Shown here in pieces: positions 1 to 13,141 of a stretch of DNA of 64,000 nt; the first letter of the stretch is position 1, and each line of letters begins with the position of its first letter. Origin of the DNA: Endocalyx cinctus (taxonomy: Eukaryota > Ascomycota > Sordariomycetes > Amphisphaeriales > Apiosporaceae); contig BCKC01000009.1 of NCBI GenBank assembly GCA_001600455.1, positions 1,302,001-1,366,000 of the forward strand, given 5' to 3'. A program made the translations under genes and the position numbers. A model generated the notes under the pieces. It was not told where the DNA came from. It ran no database searches and saw only the letters and a list, made by a program, of their open reading frames with translations.

Positions 1-1206
1 AAGGGGAGGGAGAGGATAGAAAAAGGGAAGAAAAAAATAAAGAAGGATAAAAATAAAAAAGAATAGGAAAAGTAATTTGGCTCGTGACTAGGATGACGTC
101 GACACGGTTACCAGGTCCGTCCCTCTTCTTCTCTCTCTCCTCTCTCTCTCTCTCTATATATATATATCTATATAATATATATAAAGAAGAGTGTGTGGGA
201 TTTACCGTTCGAACTACCTTTCGTCTCTTCTCTCTTTTTTTTTCACTCTAAACCCATCTATAAGAAAAAAAAGAAAACTTACCCCGTTCTAAGATTAAGA
301 CAGGGGTTTGTTTGGTTCTTTTTTTATAGGATGAGAAAAGCCAAAAACAGAAAAGACGACCAAAAAAATAACAACTAAAACTAAAACTTTGGACCCAAAG
401 AAATAAAAGAAGAGCGCCGTCTCTCGAGAACGGATATTAAAAAAATCATGCGAGGGACGATTAAAAGACAAATAAAAAAAGAAGTTAATTAAGATAAAAT
501 AGCTGGAAAGGATAATAAGTTTCGTCTACGGTTTTCTTTTTTAAACGAGTCGGGGTATCCGGAAGATTCCTTGTTACTAGCAATCGACTAAAGTAGCAGT
601 CCGAACTTAAGGAAAATAAAAAAAAAAATAAAAAATAAAACTTAAGTTAAGTAAGGTACGGGAAGGGGTTCTTTTTTAACATGTGGTTTTGGTTGATTTA
701 ATTCTTCTTTTCTCTGTATGTATGTATATATATATATATGGATATGTATATATATTATTATATTATACTAGCATAAAATAAAATGAAAAGAAAATGAGTA
801 GAAAACCCAGCTTATTCTTCTTATGTTTTCCTTTCTCATAATGCATTGATTTCCTCTTATTGTTTTATAACGCGCACTACACACTAAAAGCGATATCGCT
901 CAATAAGATTGGGAACCATCCTTGTTGTGACGAGAGAGACAGGAAGAAAAAAAAAGTGTATTTCTCTTTTGGTTGTTTCTTTTTCCTATACCATGTCTGA
1001 TCTATCTCTCCCTCTACCAAACTTTTTTTGCTGTTGGCCTCGAACCCCAAATTTTACCCCCACGGGCTTTGTATCAGAAAGAAGGGCTAACCTAGACAGT
1101 TATGTATATGCATACGTATATTATAGGATATCCAGGTAGTGTAGGGAAGAAGATGAACGTGAGATTGAAGATCAGATGTAAGGTCGTTCAACCCTTTTTT
1201 TTTTTT

Positions 1207-1241
<35 letters not shown>

Positions 1242-3577
1242 AGTTCTTAATATTTTTTAACCTCGGGACGGATTATATACAAGGTTAGATATAGATACGG
1301 TAGATCAAAGATAGATCGATGCCAGTATCTATCCCATCCATCCATCTACATATGTCTTGTCTAAACTTTCAAGGCACATATCTAGGTATATATCCATGGA
1401 TATATATATATATATATATGCACATGTCTTTTGTTTCTTTTTTCCTTCTCAGCTCGTTGCACTAGACGAAAAGCTTGTTTCCTTTGCTTATCTACGAATT
1501 ATGGGTGCTAGTGTAAGTAAAGCATCCACGGTACAAGAAAACATGTGAGATGGATCGTCTATGAATCGAACAAAAGCTTTCCACGGTCTTGGCTGGGTAC
1601 GGACGATGGGTCCTCGAGAGTACTTAGTTGTACGTACGTATACCCTCGAAACAAATGGTGGACGTTAATGTATTAACCTACTACCTTGGCATTGAGATGA
1701 CGAGGCGGCGAGCTTCCTTGGGGGTGTGGTATATAATTGTAACACTTAACAACAAGAAAAGTAAGATGATAATTAAACCAGGGGAAGTCTAAAAAAAAAA
1801 CAAAAAAAAAAAAAAAACAGCTTACTTCAAAAGACCAAAACCTGAAGCATCAAGCAACGCGCGCCTTGTACATAGTTCCGGTCCAACAAACCTGCACCAT
1901 CGGTAGTTTTCGTAGTGTGGTTTATACGTGATTTCGAAAAAGCACTTTGGTTCTGCCTTTACGGAGTACTTTGTACACTTACTAACCTAGTCGGAACCAC
2001 TTTTTTGGTTGACCCTTACCATTCTTTTTCAGCCCCAATGTGGGGACTCTTTTTTTCTCGATTTCGATTTTTCCTTCTTTCGGCCAATATTATACCCAAC
2101 TTACCCCCGTAAACCCGTAAACCGGGGGAAGGGTTGTTTTTTCTCTTACGAAATCGTTTGTCCTTCTTATTTGCAATGAGTTTGAAAAAGGGGCAGAGGG
2201 GGTAAGAAATAAAAAAAAAAAGCAGGGTTACTTGAAAAAAAAAGAAAATGATAATCAACAATATGAGTGGTTTTTTTTTTTTTTTTTTCGTCCTTGACTC
2301 CCGTTTCTTTTTCTTCTTTTTCTCTCATCTTCTCGTAGATGCATATACTAACCTAGGTACCGTAGATAGATAGAAACGGGAAAAGTCTCCCTTCTTTTTT
2401 TTCACATTCTTATCTTATCTTCCTTTCTATCTCTCTTGTCTCAAAAAGACGAAACTTCGTCATATAAGCGTCAACGAGAATGAAGTCAAGATACCATCAG
2501 CCAAGGCTTTAGAGGGAGAGAGAGGGAGAGAGAGAAAAGAGAGAAGCATACGATTAGTACAAAAACGAATCTCGAGATTTTCCGATGGCGTGGTGATGAT
2601 CCCTTTTTTTTTCTTTGTCACACGATTAAAAATTCTCGTGTTCCCCCGTGTCGCGTGCTTCCTTTACCGTACGCTGCACCCCACTCTCTCCCTCTCTCTC
2701 TCCCTCTTTTTATGTACTCCGTACGTTGTGAAAGGATCAGAATCAAAAACTAAAAAAAAAAAAAAAATCCTTCTAGAATACTTCCATGGTGATGTTCCCC
2801 CCGTCTCCACCCCCACACTAAAAGCAAGTGTGGGTAGGGTGGTAATGAGCTGTATGGTAAGCCGGACGCCACTGACGAGGTCTCAAATCCCGATAGCGTA
2901 CTTTTGCTGAGCAACCACCTTTTCAGCCTTTCCTACATGGCACTTCCTTACACACCACTAACACCTTCGTTTTTTTGGTTGAAGCCTTATCATCATCGTC
3001 TAAGTCAACTTACTATAATGCGTACTCACTCAAGAGGGGGTAAGAGGAAAAAGAAATGTATGAATTCGTTTCGAACAATTAGTTAAATCTCAAATTGTTC
3101 CTTTCTGCTATGGTTTTTCGTTTTAAACTCCCATAATGTGTTGTTGCGTGTTTTCCCTTTTCTAATTTGATCCATCGTCGTTATCGTGTATCGTTCCATA
3201 TACCCTAACGCAACGCCGACGCGAAAAAAAAAAGGATGCGAATCTAGGGGGAAAAAAAAAAAATCAAAACCTCGTTGTTTTGAGCAATTAAGTTAAGAGA
3301 GAAAGAAAAAAGAAAAAGAAAAGCCCTCGAATGCAATAAAAAGACCGAGACGCCTTGTAATAATCATAATAATAAACTTCCTTGGGCATAAATTCATGAT
3401 TTACTTTCCCTCTCCTTAAAGGTTCCATATCTCCGGGTATCATCAGTAATTGTGTTTTTGCTTTTCTTTTTTCTGTATTTACGGAAATGAAGGAACGAAA
3501 AGAGAGGGGCATTTTTCACTGTTCTGCCGTGTACAAATTTTACAAACGGAAAGAGAGAAAAATCATCCCTCCTTTCC
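1..3577. other. Intergenic, low-complexity; no gene seen
   Basis: AT-rich DNA with many homopolymer and simple-repeat runs: TC/TA runs near 130-180, a T run followed by about 13 TC units at 1195-1238, an A run near 1791-1817 and a T run near 2271-2288. The open frames here are short, encode runs of Phe, Ser and Lys from low-complexity DNA, and show no domain or splice-consistent extension. It lies beyond the 3' end of the CRT10 gene, so it probably holds that gene's 3' UTR and flanking sequence of a gene off the left edge. Confidence 0.6.
1195..1238. repeat. poly-T plus (TC)n simple repeat
   Basis: A run of about 17 T is followed directly by about 13 TC dinucleotides. It is the longest of several pyrimidine tracts in the first 3.5 kb. 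Confidence 0.9.
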
Positions 3578-5831
3578 TCAGACAACGAATAGCTCTTCTG
3601 TCGCGCTATCGCGATAGATGTCGTAACTCAGGACTCGGAGGTCGTAGTAGTGCAGCATGATACGGTAGTGCCTAGCACCGAGCGGCATATCATCCGTCGC
3701 CTTCTCCACCTTTCCCGCGAAAGGCATCGGCCCGACCGCTACGCCCAGCAACGGACATATCGGCCGCAGCAATCTGTCCTCGTCTTTCTCGGTCGGGAGT
3801 ATCGTCTCGATCTTGAATCCTCGCTGGAACGCGGGCGTTACCTGGGGCGCGGGTCGGGTCAAGGTCACGAGCGCCACTCGTCCGCACATCGATCCCGCCA
3901 CGACTAACGACAACTCCGGCACGTGGATGAGGTTACTTAACCGTTCGTGCGAAACTCGGATATTCGGGATTACCGCGTGCGGCGGACGCTCCTGATCGAT
4001 GGCCCGCCCGCACATGATGCCGATTCCGTCTTCTTGAAAGCTGCCCAGCTCGATATCCATTTCATACGTACGCATTATACTACTTCCGTCCGGAAGGATT
4101 AGCCTCGGCTTCTTCGTCCGAGTGGAATATCCGGCCCGATCGCCATCCGAGCTCAAACCTGCGGAGAACGACTGCACCTTATCCGTGGACGAGTTAAACC
4201 AAGGAACCGGCAGTCTCCTATCCACGGCGTTTTGGGCAAATCGATTAGTTTTCCTAGCCCTGACCCACGGGTGTTTACTTGAGCTGTTCTTGATGTTTTG
4301 AACCGCTTGGCTGGTATCGATCCATCGTCCGATTTGATTGTTTCTGACGAACACAGCTTGTTCCATACTCAGGCCCAGAGAATCTGCAAAGTTAGTCGTC
4401 GGCATGAAACTACTCTCGGGTAGCACAAGCACACCCCAACCCATAGGCCTAGTCAAGATCCAAATATTAGTAGCAAGACCCACCGCAAGCAGACGGCGTC
4501 GCACGCTTACCTTTCTGGAAACCCAAACTGCCCCAGGCGACGGTTGATGTCTCTCCACTTGTGCAGGCACTTGAAATGGGTGTTGGGGGTGCCGAGCATG
4601 CTCCAGATATCCATCAACCAGAGGTTCCCGTTTACGTCGACGGCGAGCACTTTATCCACCTCGCCCCTCTCATCGTCCACAAAGGCAACATTTGGTATAT
4701 TCTGGCCCAGAGGACCGGTTCTGAGAATGATGCGCCAGTTGATGTTGCGGCACTTGACTACCTTTTCTAAGCCTCGAAGCGACTCGGTATGGTCGCCGTC
4801 ATCTTGATCCACCTTAGGAATTAGGATTCTGCCTTCGTGGTCCTTGACGATGCTCCGAAACAACCTGCTGCTGTCGAGTGTCGGGTTGTAGAGGGACTGT
4901 TCCCCGGTCAAGGCGAAAACGAAGACGGTAACCTCGTGAAGGTTTGTGCCGACCGCGATGGCGCGGGATCGCTTGTGAACGGCGAGACCCCAGGCCGACT
5001 TGGCCACGTTCTCGCGAAAGAAGGGCCTCGGCTTCCCCGTCGCGCTCTGTTGCTGCTGCGCGTATTCCTCGTTACGGCGCTGGATCTCGTTCTCGATCTG
5101 CCGAGTGTAGTATCCGATGACGTCACCGTCGTCGTAGGCGAGCAGCAGGATCTCCTCGTCCCCGAAATCGCCGACGATCAGATGGTTGACCTGATGAGGC
5201 GCGTGCTGGTCCATGACGCCACCTACTTGTCGAGCGGCGCCGGACGCGCTCGGTTGCAGGACGAGGTCCGGCGCGGAGGGTAAGGTATGAGTCACGCAGC
5301 TCCGAGGTCGGGACACGTGAATCTTATCGCGATACGCCACTATGTAGAGGTTATAACGTTGCGAGAGGGTGGTGAGGTTGAGGCGCCAGGTGGCGATAGA
5401 AGGTACTTCGCAGTCTTCGTCTAGGTCGTCATCTAGGGGGGAAGGAGGCATGTCCATGTCGTCGTCCGAGAGGTTATTATCCACGGTACTCGCCCACTGA
5501 TCCGAGCCATCTATGAGTAGTAAGGGGCCCAGATCATCGTCGCTCTCGATGCCGCTGTCGTCATCGTCATCGTTGATAGTTTGAGGTGGAATCTGATTTG
5601 GAGCTTCCCAAGGAATGCGAGTGGACGGATGCAGGTGATACTAATGAGGGTCGTACATGCGACTATAGGTTAATAAAGATTCTACGTAAACTTGAATCGC
5701 GTGAAAAAAAAAAAAAAAGAGGTGTAGTATTTTCAAGGGAAGGTAAGATTTACTCGCTTGCGTGCCGTTTCGCAGTAACATCGGCTCACTTGCAATTTCC
5801 CACCCGAGTTCGCATTTGTAATCTTCTCCAT
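3578..5831 (-). CDS. CRT10: CRT10-like WD-type protein (3 exons)
   Basis: Resembles the CRT10 family. Yeast Crt10 affects ribonucleotide reductase gene transcription and acts as an adaptor with the Mms1/Rtt101 ubiquitin ligase. My model is complement(3578..4448, 4511..5640, 5790..5831), 680 aa. Introns are 62 nt (donor GTAAG, branch-like TACTAAT) and 149 nt (donor GTGAGC, branch-like TTAAC, with an A15 tract). The body is clear: an acidic N-terminal stretch (DDDDDSGIESDDD), then beta-propeller-like text such as NHLIVGDFGDEEILLLAYDDGDVIGYY (split here only for description: NHLIVGDFGDEE, then ILLLAYDDGDVIGYY), AWGLAVHKRSRAIAVGTN, and a C-terminus reading HYYDLRVLSYDIYRD. The 42-nt first exon is inferred because no ATG lies in frame between 5484 and the upstream stop, and the proposed splice joins both sides in phase 0. 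It is divergent from the GH47 gene. Family confident; first exon moderate. Confidence 0.8.
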
Positions 5832-8001
5832 GTCATCTCAGTTGAAGGTTGTTGAATATCGACTACGTGTGTTTATAATAATACTTTGTGATAGATAGTA
5901 TCGCCTATATATCGATATGAAAGAAGGAGAATTATAAGTGATGATTATGTATGTATGATTTAGAGTCGGCTGCAGTCATGGAGGGGAAACACGAGGTGGG
6001 GAGGAGTTAGTTAGAGTTGGGTATCAGAGTAGTGAGTGACTACGTTATTCGGATTAAGGTTCTCATAGGAATTAAAAGCGAAAAAGAAAAAAAGAAAAAG
6101 AAAAAAAATGACTAAAATTCTGAATATGTAGGACTGTGTTAACCGTAAGTATATAATGTTTGATTTGTACATAGTTAGTATACATATTATCCTGGTATTG
6201 CTGCGTGATACTATATATTAGCAAACAAATATACACATTCTTACCTGTCTTTTGAAAAGATTGAGATGTGATAGAATATGTGCATATCTCAAGGCGAGAT
6301 GAGATAGTTGAGGACGTTGGTGTGGTGTACAACTAAATAGTATGTTTTTACTAGGTCTAAATAGGTACCAAGTACTTTAAGTATTACGACCTACGTACCT
6401 AGGCAGTAGGCAGCTGGCAGCTAGGCAGCTGGGCAGCCTAGGGTATTGATCAAAACTCACGGGCTGCCAGGCTGCCAGGTCACCATGAATGAATCCAAGA
6501 TCTGTATACTGTAGTGTACGGACTACGTACTTGGTTTTTTTTTTTTTTTTCTTCTTCTTCCTCTTCTTCTTTTCTTCTATATTAAGTTACTCTTGAAAGT
6601 TGCTATAATTACCTAGGTACTAAGGTAATTACCTATACGTACACACACGTAAGTAGATATACTACGGTAGGTTAGCAGGTTTAGGTATCTCGTACTGAGT
6701 GGGTAATACGCAATGCCATCCCCTTGGTATACGCTATGGTAAAACTTTAGTAGAGCCACAGTACGTGCGGAGACGCCTGTAATAACTTTAGAAACAAATA
6801 GCACTAATTTTAGTTGGCGTGGTCTCAGGTACATATGGTATTTTAAGATAGTTTTCTTCTTCTTTGAATCATTAATGCGTCCCTTTTTCATAAGGTTTGA
6901 CTGTTTTAACTACACTATCAAATTAAATAGTCATCTTTTCTTTCTATTTGTGTGAATCTACCTCTAACAACTTGTCTGTTCATACACATATACTCTCTCT
7001 TCGATATCTAGGCATCTTGTCATATTAAATAATTCCGTGAGCATAATAACTTAAAAAGATGTTCTGTATCTGTACAGTTCGGTCGGCGAGTCGGTGCTTT
7101 GCTGAGCTTTTACGCATAGCAACGTTTTGATTTGGGGAAGCACCGCTGCACCGTCACCTCTGAAGAAAGATAATGATCAACAAACCCCAAAAAAAAGGAG
7201 ATAGGGGGTGCTTTTTTACAGATACCAAGTGAAATGTAACCGTTCATTTCCTCGCCAAGGAAGATATGCATGCATAGAATAAAATAACAAGATACTCTCC
7301 ATTACTATGTATATATACTATACATATATTATTATTATACGTGTAAAATGCTGTTTGTGCTTGTGTGTTGGTCTTCTTTTTCCCCTGATTCTTTTATGTT
7401 GCTATGTTATATTAGTTTAAACTTGTACCTATCGGGACATGGATCCAATAGAAATCTCATGCGCCACCTTTAGATTACCTTGATAGGAGACAATCGTCCA
7501 TCCATAATCCTCGTTCTATCTTTTTTTTTCGCTCTTTAAGTCTTAATTCTTAATTTATTTTCCAGGGGAAAAAAGTAAAAGGCCAAATCTTGAAATTTGT
7601 ACATCTTTTTTTTTTTTCTTCTCTTCTCTTCAATTGATTGCATATACCATTCTTTGTTATTTTTAATTCTTCTCTTTTTTTTTCTATTTCTCCATTCTTG
7701 CTTTAATAATTGTTCTTTTTTTTTTTTTTATTCTTGTTCAAACTCCATTCACTTTTTTTAAACAAGTAATTCCGTCTCATCGACTCTTCCGCTCGTTTTA
7801 TTTGCCGATCCTCCTCGTTTGGTCTATTTTACCTACACAGTACCTCCTCCCTCTTACCCACCCCTCCGTATATTTTAATTATCCTTTGTGTAAATAAATG
7901 TCTTCGTAAAACCAACCAAACAACAAACTCCCGCTCGAAGGTGTAAAAAGAAGAACAAAAGAGGTGTAATTAATAGTATGAAAAGCTAGCTGGGTTTAGC
8001 C
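5832..8001. other. Divergent intergenic region between CRT10 and GH47 genes
   Basis: About 2.2 kb with no supported gene. It should contain both promoters. It is AT-rich with T runs at about 6535-6550, 7606-7617 and 7718-7729; the last two sit in the pyrimidine-rich DNA just upstream of the mannosidase start. A GGCAGC-rich stem lies at 6409-6480. Confidence 0.55.
6409..6480. repeat. GGCAGC-rich cluster with inverted repeat
   Basis: The left side repeats GGCAGCT/GGCAGCC units; the right side carries GGCTGCC and GCTGCCAGG. GGCAGCC at 6432-6438 can pair with GGCTGCC at 6462-6468 across a 23-nt loop. It is a local GC-rich island in AT-rich DNA. No transposon ends or target duplication could be fixed around it. 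Confidence 0.5.
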
Positions 8002-9911
8002 ATGATGACGCGACGACGATTTTGGCTGCCTTTCGCCGCCTCGGTACTTCTCCTACTCTTTTACTACACGTGGACATACGGAGATGGCTTGCACGGCTAC
8101 GCGTCTATGGGCCGGAATGCCCTGGTCACTCACCTACAACCCAACGTCGCCATCGACCCCGATTATTTTTGGAGGAAAATACCAACCCGCTACCCCGTCG
8201 AGGACATGAAATCTTTTCCCCGAGGAAGGCCGAAATCGCTCCCCGCCATCCAGGCTACCTTCCCGGAAGAGAGCGAAAAGGGACAGAGGCTCCGTTTCCA
8301 GCGTCAGCAAACCGTCAAGGAAGCCTTCCAACGCTGCTGGGAATCTTACAAGAACAACGCCCTCCTCAAGGATGAGCTGTTACCTCTCACCGGCGCCTCG
8401 AAGGATAACTTCGGCGGCTGGGGTATCACTCTGGTCGATAGCTTAGACACCCTTTGGATCATGGGAATGCGGGACGAATTTGAGGAGGCGGTCTCGGCTG
8501 CCGTCAGCATCGATTTCGAGCAGAGCAATCTCGTCGACGTGAGAATTTTCGAGACAAACATTCGAATCTTGGGAGGTTTCCTGGCCGCCTACGAGCTGAG
8601 CGGAGACCAGCGACTTTTACGAAAGGCTAGAGAAGTGGGGGATATGATTTACGTCGCCTTCGACACGCCGAACCGGATGCCCATCCTTCGCTGGAACTTC
8701 CGAAACGCCGCCGAGGGAGGCGACCAGGTGGCGAACGACGACGTCTCGTTAGCCGAGTTCGGCACGCTGGGCATGGAACTTACCCGGCTTTCCCTCCTCA
8801 CCGGAGACCCGCGATGGTACGACGCGGTGGAGAGGATCAGGGAAACGATGCTGGAGCAGCAGTCGAGGACCAAAATCCCGGGACTATGGCCCATAAGCCT
8901 CAACCCTCGCGAGAAGGTCTTGGACGCAAACGACCGGTTTTCCTTCGGGGCCATGGCGGACAGCGCGTACGAGTACCTCCCCAAGATGCACAGCCTCGTG
9001 GGCGGGCTTATCCCTTCGTACGAGAAGATGTACAACGACGCGATGACGGCGGGTATGGACCACCTCCTCTGGCGACCGATGCTTCCCGAAACGCCCGACG
9101 TCCTGGTATCGGGGGGTATGCGGGTGTGGGAGCAGGACGGACATCCGGAATACGAGTTCAACTGGGAAGGCCAGTACCTGGTCTGCGGCGCCGGCGCCAT
9201 GTTCGCGCTGGGCGGGAAGCTCACGAACAACGCGGAGCACCTCAAGATCGCCGAGAAGCTGACGGACGGGTGCATCTGGACGCACACGGCGATGCCGCTC
9301 GGGATCATGCCCGAGCGGTTCCACATGCACCCTTGCGCCTCGTGGGAGGAGTGCGTCTGGGACGAGTCGGTCTGGAAGAGGGAGGTCCTGAAGCGGGCCG
9401 GGATGGAATCGGAGCGGAACGCGAGGAAGATCGACAAGGCCATACGCGACAGCAACCTGCCCGAAGGCTTCACGCAGATCCCCGACGCCAAGTTCGTGCT
9501 CCGGCCCGAGGCGATCGAGAGCATCTTCACCCTGTACAGGGTCACCGGACGGGAGGACCTTCCCGAGTCGGCCTGGGAACTGTTCGCGGCTATGCATAAG
9601 CACACGAAGTCGAAGTTCGCGAACTCGGCCCTCGCCGACGTGACGGTCTCGGAGGATAGGATACCACCTAAGATTAATTCTATGGAGAGTTTCTGGATGG
9701 CGGAGACGCTTAAGTGAGTATTCTACATTTTATTTGTGTGAATCTTTCCACGCTTTCAAGAAATAGAAAGTTATTAGCATATCAACAAGTCCGGTTGCTA
9801 ACCTCGAAAAACAGATACTTCTATCTAATATTTAGTGAGCCGGATCTCATAAACCTCAACGAATGGGTGTTTAATACGAAAGGACATCCTTTAAGGAGAC
9901 TTGTTCCGTAA
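8002..9911 (+). CDS. GH47 class I alpha-1,2-mannosidase (2 exons)
   Basis: Trims alpha-1,2-linked mannose from N-glycans in the ER or Golgi. Model join(8002..9713, 9815..9911), 602 aa; the 101-nt intron has GTGAGT, CTAAC and AAACAG signals. The N-terminus is a type II anchor (MMTRRRF then about 18 hydrophobic residues). GH47 hallmarks are present: FGGWGITLVDSLDTLWIMG at about 137-155, IFETNIRILGG with the catalytic-type Glu at 184, MADSAYEYLPK with Asp 320, and RPEAIESIFTLYRVTG with Glu 503. Exon 2 supplies the C-terminal strand YFYLIFSEPDLINLNE and FNTKGHP, whose Thr 592 matches the calcium ligand; without the splice this motif would be lost. Relatives usually read NTEAHP there, so Lys 593 and Gly 594 are small departures. 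Family certain; which ER or Golgi isozyme is not decided. Confidence 0.95.
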
Positions 9912-11017
9912 TGGAAATTGTGTGTAAGGTGTGTGTGATATCGGATGGGTATATAAAAGGAGGCGTATGTGTGGAATAACGGTTCTAGCTGCGTATATAA
10001 ATGAAGTGTTTTTGTTTTCGTTGCAATTTTGTTTCTTCCCCTTAGACTGCGAAAACATAATGAATGAATATAGAGATGCATATGACTTTTCAATTGAAAG
10101 TAAAGGTACTTGAGTATTTATTATGGGAAGATGGGTTGAAAGACCGAAGTCGAGATAAAACAGCTACTTAGTAAATGTCTTAAAAAATGTCTACGTCTTT
10201 GATGATGATATAAACTACAGTATACCGAACAGCGTACTCAGTGCTGTAGCTGTGTAGGGTTGCTTACTTGTAGGTACAGTAGTTGGGGCTGCTAGGTAGG
10301 ACTAGTAGGTCGGCTGGTCGGTAATAAGCAGGGACTTCCCTCTATATTCTTTAATTAGTTGCCCAATTTAAACCCTACAGCGTTATTCAAAAGTAAAAAA
10401 GTAGTGTACCTAATTAATTCGCCTTACAGTTAAGTTTATCAGCTACCAAGCCTTAAACAATCTACCAGACCTATCAGATTTACCGGTGATACCTAAGCCT
10501 AAGGGAACCCTAAACCAAATGAGCTCTAGCTGAAAAAAAAAAGAAGATACCACCGAAGCTTACGAAGTTTTTCCAATCTTCTTTCGAGATCCCAAAGAGG
10601 ACAGGCACGGAAAAAAAAAAAAATTAAAAACGTATTCTTATTTTCCTTCTTCTCTCTTTTCCTATGAAGTAGAGTTTTTAAAGAAATTCGCTTCTTTTTT
10701 CGTCCTTCCTTTTTTCCAACTTTCGCGTTGAATAAACTTCTAATATCTTCCTTCGCGAAGTTTTCTCTTTTTTTTTTTGGGCGCTAAAAGGTTTCTTTTA
10801 AACAACTTTGGCGCACGTACGTAACAACACATACACACTTAATTACGTCGGGTAAGAAAGTGTCTTACCTGTCTCACTCAATCCTCAATCGAGCTGTAGA
10901 CGCTTCTGTTTCTTAGCAGTCAAATCCCCTCATTTTTTTTCGAGGAGAATATATATATTCCTGTCTTTCGTTTCTACTTCTTTTTTCTCCGATACCTTCA
11001 AGCGCATACCGGAAATC
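9912..11017. other. Intergenic between GH47 and SHR3-like genes
   Basis: About 1.1 kb, no gene supported. It should hold the mannosidase 3' UTR and, in the pyrimidine-rich stretch from about 10630 to 11010, the promoter and 5' UTR of the SHR3-like gene. Confidence 0.55.
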
Positions 11018-12030
11018 ATGTCGGACAAATGGGTAGATTGGTCAAAGACCGTAAGGTCTAAGGATTACAGGGGATCTGGATCTTTCGCGACCTTTATGAT
11101 TATTGGACGTAAGTTAATTTCTATATTCTGTATCAAATCATACACAACATATAACATAGGATCGCTCTTCGTGGCTTTTCCACGGCGTAGCCTTGCTAAA
11201 CCCCTCCTCTCCCCTCCCTGCTTCCCCCTCCACCTTTATCTGGTCCTTACCAAGGAAAGAGAGTATGCACGGGGCAAAGGAGGGGGGAACAAGCAGAGGG
11301 GAGGAGGAATAAAACTCAACGAACGAAGAAGAGCGAAGAAAGAAATCTATGCAGAGAAATACTTTATAATTTGAAGCTAACGTAAAAACCGATGCGCCAA
11401 CAAACAACAGCTGTCTGCTTCTTCCTCGGCATCCTCTTCGCCGAGTTCCCCTACGACTTCCCTTTACTATGGACGCAAGATCCGATTCGACCCGAGTACC
11501 TCGACCAGCTGGAGACGCACCTCAAGTTCGTGCACCAAGCGCCGCCCCTGATCGCGCGCCTCCTGAGCATCATGATCGGCGTCGGCTTCCTCGGCTTCTT
11601 CATCAAGCTGTTCCGCGCCTCCGAGTCCAACATGCTCTTCGACGGCGCCTCCCTCGTCCTGTACGTCATCGGCGTCGGCGTGTACGTGGCGAACATCGTT
11701 AAGGGGCTACGCATGGTCTCCTCGGGCCTCTTCCACGACCCCGAGTTCGCCGGTAACATGCGCGACGGGCCCCTGACGGGCGAGATCGTCCTCAACAGGG
11801 AGGATAGCCTCCGCGTCATGGCCGCGAGCAACACCATCCTCGCCCTCATCATGTTCGGCGTTCTTGTCCTGCAGGTCGGCCAGTGGTACGCCGAGCGTAA
11901 GGATACGGAGGAGTTCGAGAAGCTCCAGAGCGAGCAGCGGGAGCAGGAGCAGGCCGAGGGGAAGAAGGAGTCCGCAAGTGGCGGTAGCCCTTCGGCGTCC
12001 GAGAAGAGGTCGAATAAGAAGAAGCAGTAA
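11018..12030 (+). CDS. SHR3: SHR3-like ER membrane chaperone for amino acid permeases (2 exons)
   Basis: Shr3 proteins sit in the ER membrane and help amino acid permeases fold and load into COPII vesicles. Model join(11018..11108, 11411..12030), 236 aa. The 302-nt intron (GTAAGT donor, GCTAAC branch, AACAG acceptor) joins ...FATFMIIG to PVCFFLGILFAEFPYDFPLL, recreating the GPxCFFLG start that fungal Shr3 proteins share; this junction is the best evidence for the model. About four membrane segments are visible near residues 24-45, 72-93, 102-120 and 158-177. The C-terminus is a charged, Glu/Gln-rich tail ending in KKKQ, as expected for a cytosolic sorting tail. The intron is rich in purine runs. 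Family assignment is strong. Confidence 0.9.
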
Positions 12031-13141
12031 GAGAAGAAGAAAAGTTTATAATTCCTTTTTGTTTCTTCCCACCCCTTCTTTAAAGAAGAAAATATATGTG
12101 GAGAGTAGAAAGATGGTTGGCGTTTTTTTAAAAACGGGGGAGAGAAAAATGTTTAATCATATTGTCACTCTACCGGATGGCAAAGGGATGGCGTGGTTGA
12201 AACAGAAACCCATTTGTGAGGTAGTTATTTGAGCTGTACTTTATCATCGCTATGATTATACCATCTTCTTACCTCCTAAAGTGGTTCCGCCGCTCTATAT
12301 ATTTGATAATAATCATTTTTCGAAAATACATTGCTACTACTGGCTCACTTCAAAGGTCGATCAGAGGTTGAGTTTCTCCGTCTCTTATGTTTCTTCTTAG
12401 CTGAAGTAAAGCTTCTTCCTTACGACCAAACTTTTGAGACTGCGCGCCGTTGGTATCCACGAGAGTAGGCTTCTTGTCATGTTCCGTCTAATCATACTCT
12501 TAGTGTTTTAGTGATAAGAGATGCTTTGATTCATACCACATCTCTACTTGTCCTACTCGACTGCACCGGAGTCACGAGATTCGACGATACGCAGTAAAGA
12601 CGTACGAAATAAAGACGGACGCAGACACAGAAATAGACAGATCTCGATTTCCATTCTACGCTCACGCACTCAGATCCTCTCCATTCTTCTATACTTGTTA
12701 TCAAAAAGAGTCATAATTTCATCCGCCTTGTCATAAGGGATACACGAATACTCCTAAAAGGTTAACGATAGGAACGAGAGCAGTTTCTAAACAGATGTAA
12801 ATTATTCATGTGCAATATACGTAACGAAACATGTCTGTAATAAGTTATGTACACCGAAAAAAGAAACGAGGGAAGAAGAAGAAGGCCTTCTACCTAAACA
12901 AAAGAGGAAGTAAATATAAGAAAAAATTAAAACGCCAGGTCAAAGTTCCCCTTTAGGTATCATAGCCAGTAGTATATGTTGTTCCCCCCTCCCATCTTTT
13001 TTGCACTACTCGAATTGAATAAGAAATAAAATAAAAAATCATCAAACCCACAAAACAAAATCCCATTACCAAAAAAAACGCCTTCCCGAATGCTTTAATT
13101 TTTTAAATTTCAATCTTTTCAACTTCTCACAAACGGCTGGG
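12031..13141. other. Convergent intergenic region
   Basis: About 1.1 kb between the 3' ends of the SHR3-like gene and the Cys-rich surface protein gene. Presumably both 3' UTRs; no coding signal seen. Confidence 0.55.

Noticed and set aside
2016..3585. Several 60-106-codon frames in the left flank
   Set aside because: They translate homopolymer and dinucleotide runs into Phe/Ser/Lys-rich text with no domain or splice support.
8649..9605. 318-codon and 239-codon frames antisense to the mannosidase gene
   Set aside because: Shadow frames from GC-rich codons; the plus-strand GH47 protein explains the DNA.
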